Translations under genes and position numbers: made by a program | Notes under the pieces: generated by a model | Database searches by the model: none | The model's input: the letters and a program-made list of their open reading frames with translations, nothing else | Told to the model about the DNA's origin: nothing | Part shown: positions 23,419 through 35,014 of the stretch, piece after piece | Layout: every line of letters begins with the position of its first letter | Numbering within the stretch: the first letter of the stretch is position 1 | Source: Pyrenula massariospora | Taxonomy: Eukaryota > Ascomycota > Eurotiomycetes > Pyrenulales > Pyrenulaceae | Direction of reading: 5' to 3' | Assembly: GCA_021030905.1 (NCBI GenBank) | Contig: JAGFMI010000013.1 | Location: 806,001-870,000 of the forward strand | Length of the DNA: 64,000 nucleotides

Positions 23419-23998
23419 TTAGTAGATTAGGTGGGGAATATCGTTTTCGAGTATGGTATTAGCTCGATGGTCCAGCGTCGTAGACTTGTTCACAGGTCGT
23501 CTTTGCTGAGGCTGGGCCCGATCAGAAGCCAATATACGCCAATTGTCTGAAATGAATTCAGAATGAAAGGTTCCCTGAAAAACAGTGTGAGAGGAGACGT
23601 GTAGACGGTTATATAATACAGCTTACCAATGCAGTGAATGAAATGGAAAAGCTAGTTGCGTGCTCTGCTGTTGCAAACGTACTCATGAACCAACAACTTT
23701 GCATTGTGATGCGTTGTGAAGCGGAGTCATCGTCTAATTGAGGGACGGACAAGGTCACACAGCAGACGTATAACCCGATTACCCCGCCGATGCATCCTGA
23801 AAACACAAAAATTTTACTTTCATTGTTTCTCAAGGCAGAACAACTCAGCTGAATAGATCCCGTCTCAACCTGCCCTGACGAGCTCTTAGAGACGATGGCC
23901 CTAAGGCCATAGGCCATTCTAGCGCTCAGATAGAGTGGGGTATTTGTTGGCTGCCACTTTATCGGAATAATCACACGCTTAGAGCCGGTCTTTGTCTT
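23419..23998 (-). CDS. Doubtful two-exon membrane-protein ORF, possibly partial or pseudogene
   Basis: An open minus-strand frame of about 120 codons (23627-23998) ends at a good donor (TTG|GTAAGC). A 52-nt intron with a pyrimidine-rich TTTTTCAG acceptor leads to a second open exon (23419-23574) ending in TAA; the combined frame stays open. It encodes one or two hydrophobic segments (FSGCIGGVIGLYVCCVTL). There is no ATG at the left end: the frame opens after TGA and the first usable codon is GTG, so an upstream exon or a broken gene is likely. Its stop is only 24 nt before the F-box/ankyrin start. The pattern ATSFSISFTAL vaguely recalls a helix of class C receptors, but this is weak. Confidence 0.3.
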
Positions 23999-25522
23999 TA
24001 TTGTTTGTCAGCGGAGGTGTACGTCAGTCGTTTACAAGCGCCCACTCGTAGCGTAAGGCAAAGCCAAGTCCCAAGTCCCAACGAACACCAATTAGTGTCT
24101 CTGACCGCATCTAAAGATCCGTCTAGAACGTAGTGTCCGCTGTTGGTAGCATACGCTTCCATTTAACCAAACGCCATATTCCTTGGATCTAAACTATTCC
24201 CCCTATGTTGGCTCCCCCACGCTTCTCTCAACCCGGGCAGGTCTATCCTTCTAGCGCCTATCTACCATCCTCTCAAATCCCAGCTCCAGCCCCCTTGTTC
24301 TCGCCATAAGATCGTCTGTTATATCGCCCAACACCGCGTTCGTGACCCGCCTACCACGTGGTGGATCCGGCATGGAATCTCTCTCGAGTAGCAAGACAGA
24401 CGGGACGCGGACCTCAATGACGGCAACATGGCGTCTAGAATGGAGATATATAGCTAGACCCACGCATCGTGAGGATCGCCGTCAGGCGTGCGTCATGTCA
24501 TGCATGTCCGCCTTTTCGCATCGTGCTCCAGGCCTGTTAGCTGCTTGGTAGACCTTGGGCGAGGATTGTGATCTCCGAGGGCCCGAGGTGAGGTAGTGAG
24601 TTGGCTATCGGCGACTCTTGTGGTTCTTTGCATGTCCGAACAAAGCCCACATAATTCCTCCGCGATGACTCTAAAATGAGAGAATCTTAGTGACCTTGAA
24701 GCAAGAAAATTGGTCATAGCTTCGTGATGTATGCTAGACCTGGCCCGGAATAAGAGCAAAGTCGGTAAAAGAGGAGACACTATATGGTTATGCTCAACCA
24801 TAGAGCGATAGCCTAGAAGGCAATGATGGAGTATACGTTGCGAAGAGGCTGAGAGGTCTCGTGCTGGAAAAAGTGTTCTTTAGCAATCACCAGCGAGATT
24901 GAAGCAAAGTAGGTAGAGGAGATGTGTGAGAGCTCAAGTTGACCATCGTAGTTCAGAAAACGAAAAAAGAGGTTACCAAGCACGTTCATACTCTCACTTT
25001 GGCTTCGACACGGATCTCAAAGCAATGTTGTGATAGCCAACACCACTTTTATTGGCTCAGCTGAAAAATGGAAGCGAATGGCACGGATGGTAGATTCTCA
25101 ATCGCAACAAGGTAGTCTAAAGCGTTGAGAGTGACTCTCTATAAGTTCAACCACGGTCTTCAAGGCGATGCAAAGCTAGCTATCCGCCAATCAGAGGGTA
25201 GTAAGGGCAGCAAAGCCCGAAGAGAAAAGTAGAGGGCTTAGCAGCTGCGGAATAAGACCCCTGCTGTGCAAATGATAACAATTATCATTAGCATAAATGT
25301 TAAAACCTAGATCAGGTGGTTGTTATACCGGTATTTGCTGCGGTGGTTGAGTCTATCTAGTCATAGGATCTCGGGAATCGTACATGCTGGCGAATCCTTT
25401 CTCATCCTATATCCAGCCGAGTAAGTATGAGCAGCTGTAAGAAACGATGATCTCATACTTCTCAATAAAGTTAGCCTTGGTATAGTACTGCTTGAAGACA
25501 TCTTTCCCCAGTCAGGATAATA
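23999..25522. other. Intergenic region without recognisable genes
   Basis: 1.5 kb downstream of the SNF2 gene. Frames are short and scattered; none shows a domain or sensible splice partners. No tRNA or repeat seen. Confidence 0.5.
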
Positions 25523-28500
25523 TTAGCCCTTCTGGAGCTCGGCAAGATTTTGTTTCCGGATCTGTTGGGACCTCATTTGCTATACGTCGCAAGATTACAC
25601 ATATTAGCCTCTGTAAAGTCTCTATCAGCTCAAATCAGAGTAAACTAACCTCTTCGACTGTTTTTCTAACAACATATCTAACCACGGTGACGGCCCTCTT
25701 CTGACCAAGGCGAGTGGCCCGGGCGATGGCTTGGCTTTCAACAGCCGGATTCCATTGAGGTTCAAAGATGTAGATGAAATTCGCAGCGGTCAGATTAAGT
25801 CTACTAAGTTACCAACGAAAGTTGACTTTCACGGGGAGGAGCGGGATCGATTGATTTTGCTTACCCAATTGCTCCTGTCCCTGTCGTCATGAGGAGTACA
25901 GCGACGCTAAGGTCTTGGCTAAATTCTTCGAGAATCCTCTGCCTTTTGAAGAGTCCGACTGAGCCGTCAATACGTCGAAATTGGATGTTCGTGGATTCTA
26001 GAGCTATCTGGATTATGTCCAAGGAGGTTGTCCAAGAGGAGAAGACGATGCTTGTCAGATTATCAGCAGGATTCACGGAGGAGGCATTCCATACCTTTTC
26101 GCTGCTTCTGGACTAGTTGAAAGGTCATGAATCAGCCGAGAGACCTTCGTAGACGCGCCGTCAGGATGTATTTTGCGAGCAGAACTGACTTGAGAATCAT
26201 GTGGCTTGACGGAGCGAACGAAGTATTCTTCGCCGGGATCATTTGAACATAGCGGACACCGAAGAGAGTTTCCGGACTGCTTGAGCTGCTCTATAGTGGA
26301 TGCATACTGAGAGGCACATGGAGAACACAAGAGATGGCCGCAAGCAGTAAATATGGTCTTTGTAGCCGTGGTGATTGAATCGAAGAGGATGCAAATACGG
26401 CAGCAGGCGCACTTGGGATTACCTTCCTGCTGTACGGATGTCAGGTGTTGTTCTTCGTCAAAATGTAGGCCTTTCTGGGTGTCCATCGGGCTTCTTTCGT
26501 ATGTGCCATGATTACACACTCGCCGAAGGCGTAGATGCATCTGAAACAATCCAAAATTTTTACAAGCGGAGCTTTTCTGGTAGACAGATTGCTGGACCGA
26601 TCTCAACATAGCAGCTTCTATTCCATCATAGAATTCCCTTTCAGCCAGCGAGAAGTCAAGCTTAAGGAAAATTTCTTGAACAGGAGGAATATTGAGAATG
26701 GCTTTGGGTCTACGAAGGCAAACGGAATCAAGAAGAAATCTGATATTTCTGAAAGGATCGTCGGCATTGTTCTTGAAGTTAGGTAGCAGGTATTTTCGGA
26801 ATTTGCTGGTAGTATCAAATTCTTTGGGTCGAAGGAATGATAGCAGTGCGGCTAGATCGTCGAAGCCGTTTTGTATAGGAGTTCCTGTCATGCACCATCG
26901 GAGGTATCCGGTGAGACTTAGAACTGACTTGGCTAGCTTAGTGGCTTGCTGGCGAATAATATGGGCTGCTAGGCACTTTAGTCCTGATATTTCAATCACC
27001 ATGTTTGCTGACCTTCATCAAGGACAATGCGGAACCACGAAATTCTGTGTAGACAACTCTCCGGCTTTGCTGCCTCGGCGGCTAGCGTGAAATAGGTCGT
27101 GAGGACGGCGTCATTGTCAAGAAGCTCTTCTGGCGATTGTGCCCGATGCCGACCATGATATTTACAAAATTTGCAATCACGCGTAAGATGCCTGTATCTC
27201 ATGTATCAGTCAATATAAGAGTTTCGAAGCGGTGTAGACCTGCATGTCAATTTCCTTGCTCCAGTTATCAATTAAATCTGTTGTTGTGTTAGCGTAGGAT
27301 GAAAGGTTCGAATCCTTGGAAAGGAATTTACCTGGAGTAGGAACAATGATAAGAGTTGCTCTAGACTCCAGTTTCAAATCATTCCGGCTAGGTCTTTCAT
27401 CATCATTAACCTCAGTCGTCTTCGAATACTCAAAGGCCAATTGGCGTGTCTGGGTGATATTGGCTAAGGCCGATAAAGTCTTCCCAAGGCCCATATCATC
27501 TGCAAGGAGACCAAATCCTATTTCGCTCGGTAGACTTTGAGATCTTGCCTCGGTGATAATGTGCATATAGCTGTACTTTGATAAGCTGACGGTAACAAAA
27601 TTTTCAATTCCCTCTTACAAGTCTTGTTCTCCCTGTCTGTCTACTTTCCACAATGAGAATTCTGGCGGAACAGGACCAAACTCCCTTTGAGACATAAAAT
27701 GTAGAGCCTCTTTCTGATGCCTACTTATGTCTTAGCAACATTGTTCTCTTTCCGTGGTTAAAGCAAGGCGCTATATCGGCTTGCTAACGAGTAAAATTTC
27801 TACGGACTTACGGTAAAAGTGAAGTTTTGACGCTAAAGCCAGGTTCAAAGCTTTGAAGGTTCAAGGGCCGGCTTAAAGAGTCATAAATCGACCTTATAGT
27901 ATCATCAAAGCTTGTTAATTCAGGTGTCTTCGGCTCGTCCAGATCGCCTGGCAATTGTGGCTGCTCGAGCGTTGGTTTCGGGAGCGCTAAAATATGAGGA
28001 TTTTCGTATGAGATACTCTCTTCTAGATTATCAGGGTCCTGTAGAAACATGCGTGCCTTTGAGAATTGCATCCCAATCAGAGACTTGACCTTCAAATCAC
28101 CATATATATTGAAATCGAAGAGCCGAATATTCTTTCTTTTGCCTGCCGGGGTCGTTCGAACGAATTCTGGGACATGCGAATGCGGTATGAGAGCTGAAGC
28201 TCGGATGGATTCGTTCAATAATGCTTTGGATATCATGACACTAGCCTCTTTGTTGAGCATGGCAATTGGTTTCTTATTCATATTACGAAGCACAACTTTG
28301 TGTCCAAGCAATGCAAGATCAACGCGATGGACTTTCGTCTCAGCGGGAAGATCGTTAAAGTTTGCTTCAAACTCGGAAAGTTCTCCGATCAGAGCAGCTG
28401 GTACAGCAGTAATCTATGAAGTGGATTATTAGTGATGTTCAATATCCAAGTTTCCCCGACGAACCGTTCCAAAGCACACTTCACCCCTTGGTGCCGCTGT

Positions 28501-28632
28501 CCCCGCAATTGCCGACCTATCATTAATGTCTGGACTGAGTGTCCCATCATGAGTATCGACTGAAGAAGTCTGAGTTGACGGCGCGGCATTGTAAATTGTA
28601 TGCGTATCTATGTGTTCAGCGCCCACAACCAT
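25523..28632 (-). CDS. Rad5/HLTF-like SNF2 ATPase with RING finger (10 exons)
   Basis: Ten exons (28465-28632, 27812-28413, 27619-27720, 27332-27570, 27244-27277, 27013-27191, 26095-26965, 25865-26050, 25650-25800, 25523-25579) give 862 residues. Helicase motifs in order: LLADDMGLGKT (Walker A, about 311-323), VLDEAHIIR (DEAH box, recreated by a 47-nt intron), WCMTGTPIQNG, then a C3HC4 RING inserted between the lobes (CACCRIC, ACGHLLCSPC, CPLC; about 622-680). The second lobe has SIVFSSWT, GTGAIGLNL, FIYIFEPQWNP and QAIARATRLGQ. A RING between SNF2 lobes is the Rad5/Rad16/HLTF layout: ATP-driven DNA translocase plus E3 ligase, nuclear. The last exon ends QQIRKQNLAELQKG, typical for the family. 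Oddities: intron 27192-27243 needs a GC donor, and the N-terminus is short (start at 28632 uncertain). Divergent from the NACHT-C2H2 gene. Confidence 0.85.
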
Positions 28633-29132
28633 TCCCGGAAGTAAGAGGAAAACCACAGTTATCTGTCATAAATTCTCAATCTCCAGCTTTCATTTAATGA
28701 CAGGAGGAATCTACCTCATTTCGAGCGGAAGCAAAATTTTCAACGATCAAAAAAAGACCAAGTCTCTTAGTCCAAGGAAACTTTCGATCTACAGGGCTAA
28801 TGGGTAATTAGGGATGTGTTGCATAGGGCTGCAAGGCTCAGCAGCACAGTCTGTTTGCCGACTAACTAATGAAGCGACCGCCGGGGTTACTCCGGCAATC
28901 AACGCAATCACTGAGGCCCCCCGCGGAGCTGGCCCGGCGCAAGGCCTGCACAAGGCTGACTGGACGATACATCCTACTCAGCCACAACCTTGCAACTCGT
29001 TCTCATGAACCTCAAGCTTGCATCAACAAAGCGTTGCGAGAACGAATCATGGCCAAGTTTCTTACTGCTAGGAGTACGGGCTAAATAGTCTTTGATTCCG
29101 CAGTATTTAAGCCTCTATAGAGACGTCAATTC
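28633..29132. other. Shared upstream region of the SNF2 and NACHT genes
   Basis: 500 nt between two divergent starts. It must hold both promoters unless either gene has unseen upstream exons. No other feature is recognisable. Confidence 0.5.
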
Positions 29133-32100
29133 ATGGGGCCATACCCACTAGAATGCTTGATCCACGTTATTCACAAAATGGCTGGGATTGAGGACGGCTT
29201 CCGACGAGCATTGACAAAGTTTTCGACCCGTCTGAGCAAGGAAGAAGAGCAATCAATCCAATTTACCACTCTCGAAGAAACCCGCAATGCGCTGGCATTA
29301 ATTCAAGATGAGCAGCGAAAGCGAAAGGAGAATATGAACCTCACAAGGATTCAGTCCTTCTTAGAAGCCATGAATCAATTCTCAAAGATCGTAGAGATCT
29401 TCCTCAATGTGCATCCGTTCGTGGCCTTCATCTGGGGACCGTTGAAGTTTCTTTTGCAGGTGAGTTTCAAAAATTTCAAGTTTCAACACAATGTAGCCCA
29501 AGTCGTATACAAGGAACCCACTTACGAGCCTGTGCCAATTACTGTCTGATTCTCGCTTGAATCTATTATTTAAGGATCAAAACATGCGACTGTGAGCATC
29601 TTTGAGTGTAACGGTCCAGATGTCTGTCTCCTGATTGCTGTGGGACCTTACGCGCATTGCCTTGGCCGCGCCATCTTTTTCATTGTTCATCGGTTGGGTC
29701 ACTCTAGACCTTTGACGGTGATGTCAGAAATACTGCAGAATGTGTAATATAGTCTCCCTCATCCACTATTTCACGCGTCAGAATACTACAAGGATGCCTC
29801 TGTTGGATTAATCAAATGAGCTCAAATTAGGAGTCTAGACGCCTTGCATTTCTAAGATTAATAGTGAAAATATGATAAAGAAGTTGCTAATTTAATGAAA
29901 CAGGTAGCCAGCTCTTGGGCAGATTCTTTCGACACCCTTCTAGATGCTTATCAGCAGATAGGAGAGAACATGCCTTTGCTTGAAAGGTACAGAGAACTCT
30001 TCAAGGATAATACTCATATGCGCAACGCTCTTGCTGTAATCTACGAAGATATTCTTGAGTTTCATCGAAAAGCACTGAGAGTTTTTTCCCGCCGAAGTAA
30101 GCTTGAACATCCACTATCCAATTCTTTCAAACTAAAAATCTATTGAAGCTTGGAGACAATTATTTCGATCTACCTGGTCTGACTTTCAAACATCGTTCCG
30201 CCATATTCTTGACGATCTACGGCGTCACAAAGATCTAACCGAGTCTCAAGCAAGTCTCATAGAGTATCAAGAGGCACAGGTACATAGAACGCAAATGACT
30301 CAGTCTTTAGATTTGCTACAAGATGCAGAAAAGCAGAAGAAATTGATGTCAGTCATTGACTGGCTCTCGGTCTCAGACACAAAGACAGACCATGAGACAG
30401 CGATCATGATTCGAGACCAGTTTCCGACAACTAGCCAATGGATCCATGAAGTATCCATACTGAAGGCGTGGCATGAAGATGACGTGCCCCCGAAGCCCGT
30501 ATTTTGGATCAACGGCATTCCTGGTGCAGGTAAATCTATCTCTACTTATGATGCGACTTTATATTCACTGGCGCAGGAAAGACAATTCTGGCGTCTTCAC
30601 TGATTGAAAGAAAGCGCAAGATGTTGGACGCTACTGTCCTGTTCTTCTATTGCAAGAATGATGATTCCACAAAGAGCTCATTTCTTACAGTGGGAAGGAC
30701 TTTGCTAGCGCAGCTTCTGCAACAGCATTCTGATGTTCTACTTCCAGTCTTCTACGAGCGGATGATAGAAAGCTTCGAGAGCTCTTTGACGTCATTAAAA
30801 AAATGTCAGGAACTCCTTGACGTTGCCTTGCAGAGTATTGGCAGAACTTATGTTTTTATCGATGGTTTGGATGAATGCAGCTCCGTTGAAAGACGGCATT
30901 TCACACATTGGCTCGTTAGTCGGGTTGAAGATTACGAAAAGCAGGAAGAAGGCAGGTGTCGCCTTTTATTTGTTAGCCAACTGGAGTCTGATATCAAGAG
31001 GGGCCTCGCTAATGCTGCGACACTAAACATCACAAGCTCAGACGTCCAGATAGATATCGCAGCCTATGTCGATGTATGGACCGGGAAAATACAGGAAAAA
31101 TTCAAATTATCCGAGCATGAACGCAAAGACCTAAAAGAATTATCGGTGGAGAGTGCCGGAGGAATGTTTCTATACGCAAAGCTCGTGATGGAGAATCTGT
31201 TTGGTCAAGCTTCCCGGAAAAGGCTCCTGTTCGAAATGCAACCGCACATTTTCCCTAGAGGACTGGAGCAGGCGTACGCCCGTGTTGTTGAGCGAGTGTA
31301 TGGAAATACGAACACGGCGGAGAGATTTGAAGCGGAGCGGCTGCTAAATTGGGCTGTGTGCGCGAAGCGACCGCTAAGATGGCATGAAATTCAAGGTGCT
31401 ATAGCCATTGATCTCGCCGCCGGAGAGGTGGACGTCAAAAGCCACCTTGCTTATGACAATGCAAAAGACATCTGCGGATCCTTGGTGAGCATCTTAAAGG
31501 ATAAGAGCGTTACTATGGTACATGGAACTGCAAGACAGTAAGGCTATGAGTTTTCATCTCCATATACATTTTACTGATGATAACCGCTCAGCTACCTCAT
31601 TCAAAAGGGTCTTGTCAACGTGCTGAAAACAGAAGCTCAGTTGGCAGCGACATGCATGTCTTATTTATCATTTAATTGTTTTCTATCCAATCTCGACCTC
31701 TCCGAGATTCAGTCCTTTCTCGAGCGTGGCTTTTACTCCTTCCAGTTGTACGCAAGCTCACACTGGAGTGATCACTTGTGGAGCTTCGTTCAAGCGTCAA
31801 AGCATTGCGAGAGAAGTGAGGTCCAAGAAGTTGAAGAAGACGTTGTGACTGCCGTGGAAAGCTTTATATCTAGATACCGATCCGTTCAGGATCAGTATTC
31901 AAAAACCACCGACATAGAGGCGATGAGCAATACGCCTGACTCGGAGGATGAAGTGCAAGAAAGGTCTTCAAGAGACGTAAAAATCCTCGAGCCAACGTCC
32001 AAATTTTTGAAGCAGGTTGGCAATACTTGTAGCAAAGACTTGGACATTTCAAGCTCACCAGTCGACGACGTCCATGGCATGACGTCGCAAATCAGATCTG

Positions 32101-33050
32101 TCCTCGAGCGGCATGCTACTTCCGCGGCGTTCGACTCGCAATTCAAAATCCGCTTAGTGGACCTATATGGGCTAAATTGGTATTATTGCCCTAGGACAGC
32201 ATGTTTCTATTTTCACTACGGGTTTCCTGATGCCGCACGTCGTGATCAACATTGTGATCGGCACAAGCGTCCCTATCGTTGCAACGACAGCTCCTGTTTT
32301 GGTGCAAATGCCGGATTCACCACCGAGAAGCAGCTGAAAAACCATAACGAACGATATCATCCCGAAGCGAGCATCTTGAAGTGGCAATTTCCAGAATGGA
32401 AGGATACTGACCAGTCTGAGCCAAAGAGCCAAGGGCGAGCACACCATGAGTGCCCAGAGTGTTTGAAAACATTTACCAGGTCTCATAACCTAAAAGTCCA
32501 CTTACGTCTACATCAAGGAGAAAGACCTTTCCAGTGCATAGTGTGTGGAAAAGCTTTTTCTCGTGATCCCGATCGCAAGCGACATGAACATTTACATCGA
32601 GGACAGAAAAATTTAGTTTGTAAAGGTAAGTTCGCGGACGGGACAGAATGGGGCTGCGGCAAGTCTTTTGCGCGACTTGACGCACTGACCAAGCATTTCC
32701 GCGGCGAGCTCGGAAGGAAGTGCGTCCAGGAACAAGAGCGCAGACATGCGGAAATTTTAGTAGAATTTGCAAAAGAAGCCCGTCGGCGCGACGAGGAGGA
32801 AAATAAGCGATTAACATTGCTTGAGCCGAGAATTTCTGAGCAAGGATACAGAGAAAATCTGGCCCGTCCGAAGAGGACATTGCAAGAAGAGCAATTGTGG
32901 GAAAGGCATTTGCAGGATTTGCAGATGGGAAGGAAATCTCCGGGGGACAGGACTTTTGAGGGCGAGAATGATCATTCGCAGGAATCTTCAGTGCTGTCCA
33001 GTAAGAAACGGAAACTAGCACCAACTGAAGGAAGACGACAATCTTTCTAA
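29133..33050 (+). CDS. NACHT NLR-like protein with C-terminal C2H2 zinc fingers (5 exons)
   Basis: Exons 29133-29459, 29904-30096, 30149-30529, 30577-31537 and 31592-33050 give 1106 residues. The N-terminal helical domain (about 25-240; [11 protein letters not shown], then [13 protein letters not shown]) is the kind found before NACHT in many fungal STAND proteins (DUF7708-like). NACHT follows, with Walker [13 protein letters not shown] (about 295-306, completed by splicing) and Walker [14 protein letters not shown] (about 391-403), then a winged-helix-like region ([17 protein letters not shown]). Instead of WD40 or ankyrin repeats, the C-terminus (about 810-1000) carries several C2H2 fingers ([44 protein letters not shown]) and a basic tail with KKRK. 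NACHT proteins are nucleotide-switched sensors; C2H2 fingers bind DNA or protein. The first intron, 444 nt, is far longer than the rest. Confidence 0.92.
29460..29903 (+). other. Unusually long (444-nt) first intron of the NACHT gene
   Basis: Starts GTGAGT directly after FLLQ codons and ends AATGAAACAG before VASSWAD; both flanking exons are phase 0 and the protein reads through smoothly. Other introns in this gene are 47-54 nt. The interior has no long open frame. It may contain an insertion remnant or regulatory element; nothing specific is recognisable. Confidence 0.7.
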
Positions 33051-33130
33051 CAAAGAGGGCCGAATATCTTCAGCAAGAAGGTGGTAGATTAAATATCGCG
33101 GACAAAGTGCTCAACTCAATCTGATAAAGC

Positions 33131-33235
33131 GGTCACGTGAGTTTGCAGTCCCCGACCGAGGAGTCAGTAATCCAAATCGAAGGCGCAGTCAAATCTAATT
33201 TACTGCAAGGCTGAAGCGTGAAAGGCCCCATACCG
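33131..33235 (+). repeat. Diverged direct repeat, copy A
   Basis: Begins GGTCACGTGAGTTTGCA. It matches copy B (34806) exactly over 15 nt (TCACGTGAGTTTGCA) and then in a scattered, collinear way: CAGT, AGGCGCAG and GTGAAAG followed by ACCG at similar spacing. It lies about 360 nt upstream of an ATG that might have started the relic gene. Could be a decayed transposon end or a duplicated promoter. Confidence 0.45.
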
Positions 33236-33579
33236 GCTGGTTATCGCTTCGGCCTAAAAAGTCTAAAGAGGGGGGCCACCACGACTTCTGTCTCCCAGCC
33301 TCGATCTCGCACTAGCTGAAGGATCGGCGACTTTGCCTCTGCATCTGGTTTTCAATAACGACGTTTTATATTGCCACATCATTCAACATTCAACTTGTCA
33401 GGCTGAAAGAGGTCAAAGCTTCCAGCACGGTATTGTTGTCAAACCGATGGTCCTTTTCAACGTATTCTTGAACTTTTGAGTATCCTCGGAAGTCATGATC
33501 GACAGTGCTGAAATATACGTGATATCAGCGAGTCTGAACGTAATATGTGTCACTAGTTCGCTACGGTTGAACCCGCCAC

Positions 33580-33741
33580 AGCCTCGTCCGCCGCAAAGTA
33601 CTTGATATCAATTTCACCACCATTAAGCATGGCCTGGAGAAAGACTTGGAAAAGATATTATTCTTAGAGATTGAAGACCGATGGTACCTTCCTGAGTTTC
33701 AAATTCTGGTTCAGAAGAAATTAACGGCAAAAACAGGTAAG
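33580..33741 (+). pseudogene. Possible exon relic of a lost accessory gene
   Basis: An open stretch follows a CCGCCACAG acceptor and ends at a GTAAGG donor after codons for LTAKTG. It encodes KHGLEKDLEKILFLE, then DRWYLPEFQILVQKK, which reads like a genuine helical protein segment. An upstream ATG (33497) with an open 15-codon run and a GTAATA donor exists, but its phase does not fit. No continuing exon is clear. I take it as a remnant, perhaps of an NLR-type N-terminal region; family not identified. Confidence 0.25.
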
Positions 33742-34805
33742 GGGGTGAAATTTGATAGGGCAGTCTGTGTAGCTTCCCTACGCTCTTCTGCCTACAGCAT
33801 CACGTGGACAATTCATTGCCTCTACCTGGGAGATATTCTTTCGGGTCGGGGCTACTTTATTCCTCATCACCTGGATTTGCAACTCCCTCGCCAGTGGTCA
33901 AGGTCCCAATTCAAAGGATCAGCAACCTCAGCTAAGCCCCGTGCCTAACGCTAAATTCGTCAACTACAAGCAGCTTGTACTACCTAGTAGACCAATCGGT
34001 GTCGTCTAGCCTGGCGAGCGGGAGTCGCGATTGAAAGTTTACCCGGGGATGTGCCGAGTGATGCGGTTAGCGGTCGTCTTTTTATCCCTACTCTCAGGCA
34101 TTAAATTTAACCCTGATAGGGACTAGTAGAAACTCAGTCAGCTACGAATAAGCTGGATCAGGAAGCAAGTGGCTGGGATTTCTAGCCCTTTTGGAGGTAT
34201 TGTAGTGATCTTACAGCACTTCAAGAGACATGGCCCTGAGTTGTTACTATGTATCGCATAGTGGGCCTCCGCTGCTGGAAGCCTCCGACATAGGCTTGTA
34301 GATGCAGCCATATTGTGTATACCCCCAGATACATTGCAAACCCAAGTTGTCGCATGTCCTCATCAAACTTTCAGGGGGGCTTGCAATCCTCGATAGCTTT
34401 TCCATGGACACGGATCTCAGCATCTATTCTACGCGCTCGCTAGTCGGACCTGGAAAGGTAAGTTGAAGTCCAAATCTGCAGAATACATGTAAAATAGGCG
34501 TAATATGGGAGTTGTGGTTGTTGGTAAGAGCGGAAGATGAGTACGTTATAAAGCCTCGTACAGATCATCTATTTATTTGGACGCGCCTGATACCAGGGTC
34601 CCAAACTTCGCGAGATGTCTACACGGTCCATTAGTCCGGGTTCAATTGAATTGCCTCGCTACGGTTTCACAATTTCTCGTACCCGGTGTTCAATCCGCAG
34701 GTCAAACTGTCCCGTGACAAGACCACATAACGTACTACTCTGGAAGTGACAACGTTAGCCCGGGCTTGGCTCGAAGAACCTGATGTTTCGGAGTCTCTTT
34801 GTTCC

Positions 34806-34920
34806 GATCACGTGAGTTTGCAACCCTCTCGCTGCCAGTCCGTGATCTGACCTGGAGGCGCAGCTGACGGGGCATCAGGCCACAATTGCTTGGCGCTGAC
34901 ATGTGAAAGACTTTACACCG
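34806..34920 (+). repeat. Diverged direct repeat, copy B
   Basis: Begins GATCACGTGAGTTTGCA and aligns with copy A at 33131. The identical 15-mer starts are 1675 nt apart in the same orientation. After it come GAGGCGCAG and TGTGAAAG followed by ACCG, as in copy A. A TATAAA lies downstream at about 34999. Confidence 0.45.
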
Positions 34921-35014
34921 TGACTCTAGGCAGCCTCGCGGGCGGCAAAAAAATTGCCTCGCAAAACTTGCCTTGTTAGTGACCATCGGCTATCCTATTT
35001 ATAAACTCTTCTTT

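Noticed and set aside
27300-27330. GGTTCGAATCC, a tRNA T-loop match
   Set aside because: It lies inside an intron of the SNF2 gene and lacks the rest of a cloverleaf.
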